Assembly: GCF_014931375.1 (NCBI RefSeq)
Contig: NZ_CP063117.1
Span: 1,364,501 to 1,428,500, forward strand
DNA from: Haemophilus parainfluenzae
Lineage (GTDB): Bacteria; Pseudomonadota; Gammaproteobacteria; Enterobacterales; Pasteurellaceae
Length of the DNA stretch: 64,000 nucleotides
Direction: 5' to 3'
The notes beneath the pieces are model-generated. The model was not told where the DNA came from. It worked only from the letters and a program-made list of their open reading frames with translations, and ran no database searches. Positions 63,026 to 64,000 of the stretch are shown piece by piece (position 1 is the stretch's first letter; each line of letters begins with the position of its first letter). Position numbers and translations under genes: made by a program.

Positions 63026-64000
63026 TTACGCGGCTTTTTTGCTTTGATATTTCATAATAAACAGAGCAAATACGGCTGCGACGAGTAAGATTGCTTGTGG
63101 AATCAAGGTTTCCATATAAGGATAAATACCTAACCACGAAATTTCAGGCATACCGCTAATCAGCGTTGGCTCGAAAAGTTTGCCTTCAATGAGTTCTAAA
63201 ACAGATTTACCGGCGAATACAAAGGCCATTAAGTACATAAATGAACCCGTAAACATAAAGAATGGTTTAAGCGGTAATTTCACCACGGTATAACGCATCA
63301 CGAAGTAGCAAATGGTGAGAATAATTGCGCCGACAATGATACCTGCGAAAAGGTAGATGAAACTGACCGCACTTTTCGCATCACCTACAAGGGCATAATA
63401 GAACAATACCGTTTCCGCCCCTTCACGATATACGGCTAAGAAGCTGGTAAGCCATAGGCCAATGAGTGAGCCAGTAGTAAGAGCAGTAGACAGTTTACCT
63501 TCTAAATAACGTTTCCAGTTTTGTGCTTCGACTTTCGACAATAACCAGTAACTCATCATAAAGAGCATGACGACGGCAAAAATCATCGTAAAGCCTTCGA
63601 GTAATTCGCGGTTTTGACCCGAGTTTTCAAAGATAAGTTGGAAGATAAATGCGGTAACCACACTGGCAATTAGCGCCACATAAACAGACTGACGAATAAC
63701 CGGCAGTTTATCTTGGTGATTATTTTTAATTAAGTAAGTCACGATAGCCGCAACAATTAATAAGGCTTCTAAACCTTCACGAAGAATGATTAAAAGGCTA
63801 TATAAGAACATAGACCAATCGCTTTGCTCTTCGCCCTGTAACATTTCAACCGCTTTAGTTAAATTCTGGTTTAGGCCATCAGCTTGAGCTTGTAACTTAT
63901 CACCTTGTTCAGCTTTCATTAAACTCACGAGACGAGTAAAGTAGCCTTCAAGTTCAGCTTTAAAGTTACTATCACGAGAACCTACTTTGTTTTCCATTCC
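63026..64000 (-). CDS. FTR1-family iron permease, N-terminus outside window
   Basis: The frame stays open to the right edge, so the start is beyond the window; the Met at 63997 is probably internal. The visible part has a hydrophilic region of about 75 residues, then seven helices. The two iron-binding RExxE motifs are ILREGLEALL and VYREGAETVLF. The soluble N-terminal extension fits the bacterial FTR1 fusions found with P19. It is the first visible gene of an eight-gene operon; a Fur box would be expected upstream, out of view. Confidence 0.92.
   Translation of the reverse strand, partial: GMENKVGSRDSNFKAELEGYFTRLVSLMKAEQGDKLQAQADGLNQNLTKAVEMLQGEEQSDWSMFLYSLLIILREGLEALLIVAAIVTYLIKNNHQDKLPVIRQSVYVALIASVVTAFIFQLIFENSGQNRELLEGFTMIFAVVMLFMMSYWLLSKVEAQNWKRYLEGKLSTALTTGSLIGLWLTSFLAVYREGAETVLFYYALVGDAKSAVSFIYLFAGIIVGAIILTICYFVMRYTVVKLPLKPFFMFTGSFMYLMAFVFAGKSVLELIEGKLFEPTLISGMPEISWLGIYPYMETLIPQAILLVAAVFALFIMKYQSKKAA

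Noticed and set aside
1..64000. CRISPR array or insertion sequence
   Set aside because: No spaced direct repeats, no transposase motifs and no terminal inverted repeats were seen; the frequent 9-mers are uptake sequences.

Overview
The window comes from a low-GC gammaproteobacterium of the Pasteurellaceae. The 9-mer AAGTGCGGT (or its complement ACCGCACTT) occurs dozens of times on both strands. This is the DNA-uptake signal sequence (USS) of the Haemophilus influenzae / Aggregatibacter / Pasteurella multocida group, not the ACAAGCGGT type. Several genes match H. influenzae families by protein character (HI1450 dsDNA mimic, TIGR01619 protein, NimR, P19). A complete formate hydrogenlyase cluster, which H. 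influenzae is not known to carry, points to a related Haemophilus or Aggregatibacter species. This assignment is inference.

Layout. 1-10.5 kb: the tail of a Bcr/CflA exporter, aroA-purU, hns, a lysine riboswitch with its NhaC-family lysine transporter, cls, an RluA-type pseudouridine synthase, a CPA1 antiporter, xthA and a DUF695/RraB protein. 10.6-17.1 kb: tRNA-Asn, uvrB, degP (sigma-E-type promoter), aroG (TrpR-type operator) and the lysine exporter lysO. 17.2-41.1 kb is a hydrogen/nickel/formate block: hypF-hypC (minus), the divergent hyfABCDEFGHI-hycH-hycI operon, selenocysteine-containing fdhF, the nickel ECF transporter nikKLMQO with divergent nimR, then hypA and hypBDE. 41.2-45.6 kb: dsDNA mimic, ppc, purR and a YnhF-like 26-residue membrane peptide. 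45.8-49.5 kb: a four-gene surface-glycan cluster. 49.5-56.3 kb: mltB, di-haem cytochrome c peroxidase, a Fur-box-preceded FecBCD-type ABC operon ending in pseudoazurin, and an orphan ATP-grasp gene. 56.3-64 kb: a lipoprotein, then an eight-gene P19/FTR1 iron-uptake operon that runs off the right edge.

How the parts work together. NikKLMQO imports nickel under NimR control. HypA and HypB insert nickel, HypF, HypE, HypC and HypD build the Fe(CN)2CO group, and HycI trims HyfG. FdhF then passes electrons from formate to the membrane-bound hydrogenase-4. No FhlA/HyfR activator gene and no sigma-54 promoter was found. Instead FNR/CRP-like sites lie upstream of hyfA and fdhF, so regulation looks rewired relative to E. 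coli.

No mobile element, CRISPR array or prophage was seen, and no wholly unknown multi-gene system was recognised. The most interesting signals are regulatory: USS elements abutting start codons, a variant SECIS element, paired DnaA boxes, an inverted repeat before hypC, a MerR-type 19-bp-spacer promoter and the lysine riboswitch.
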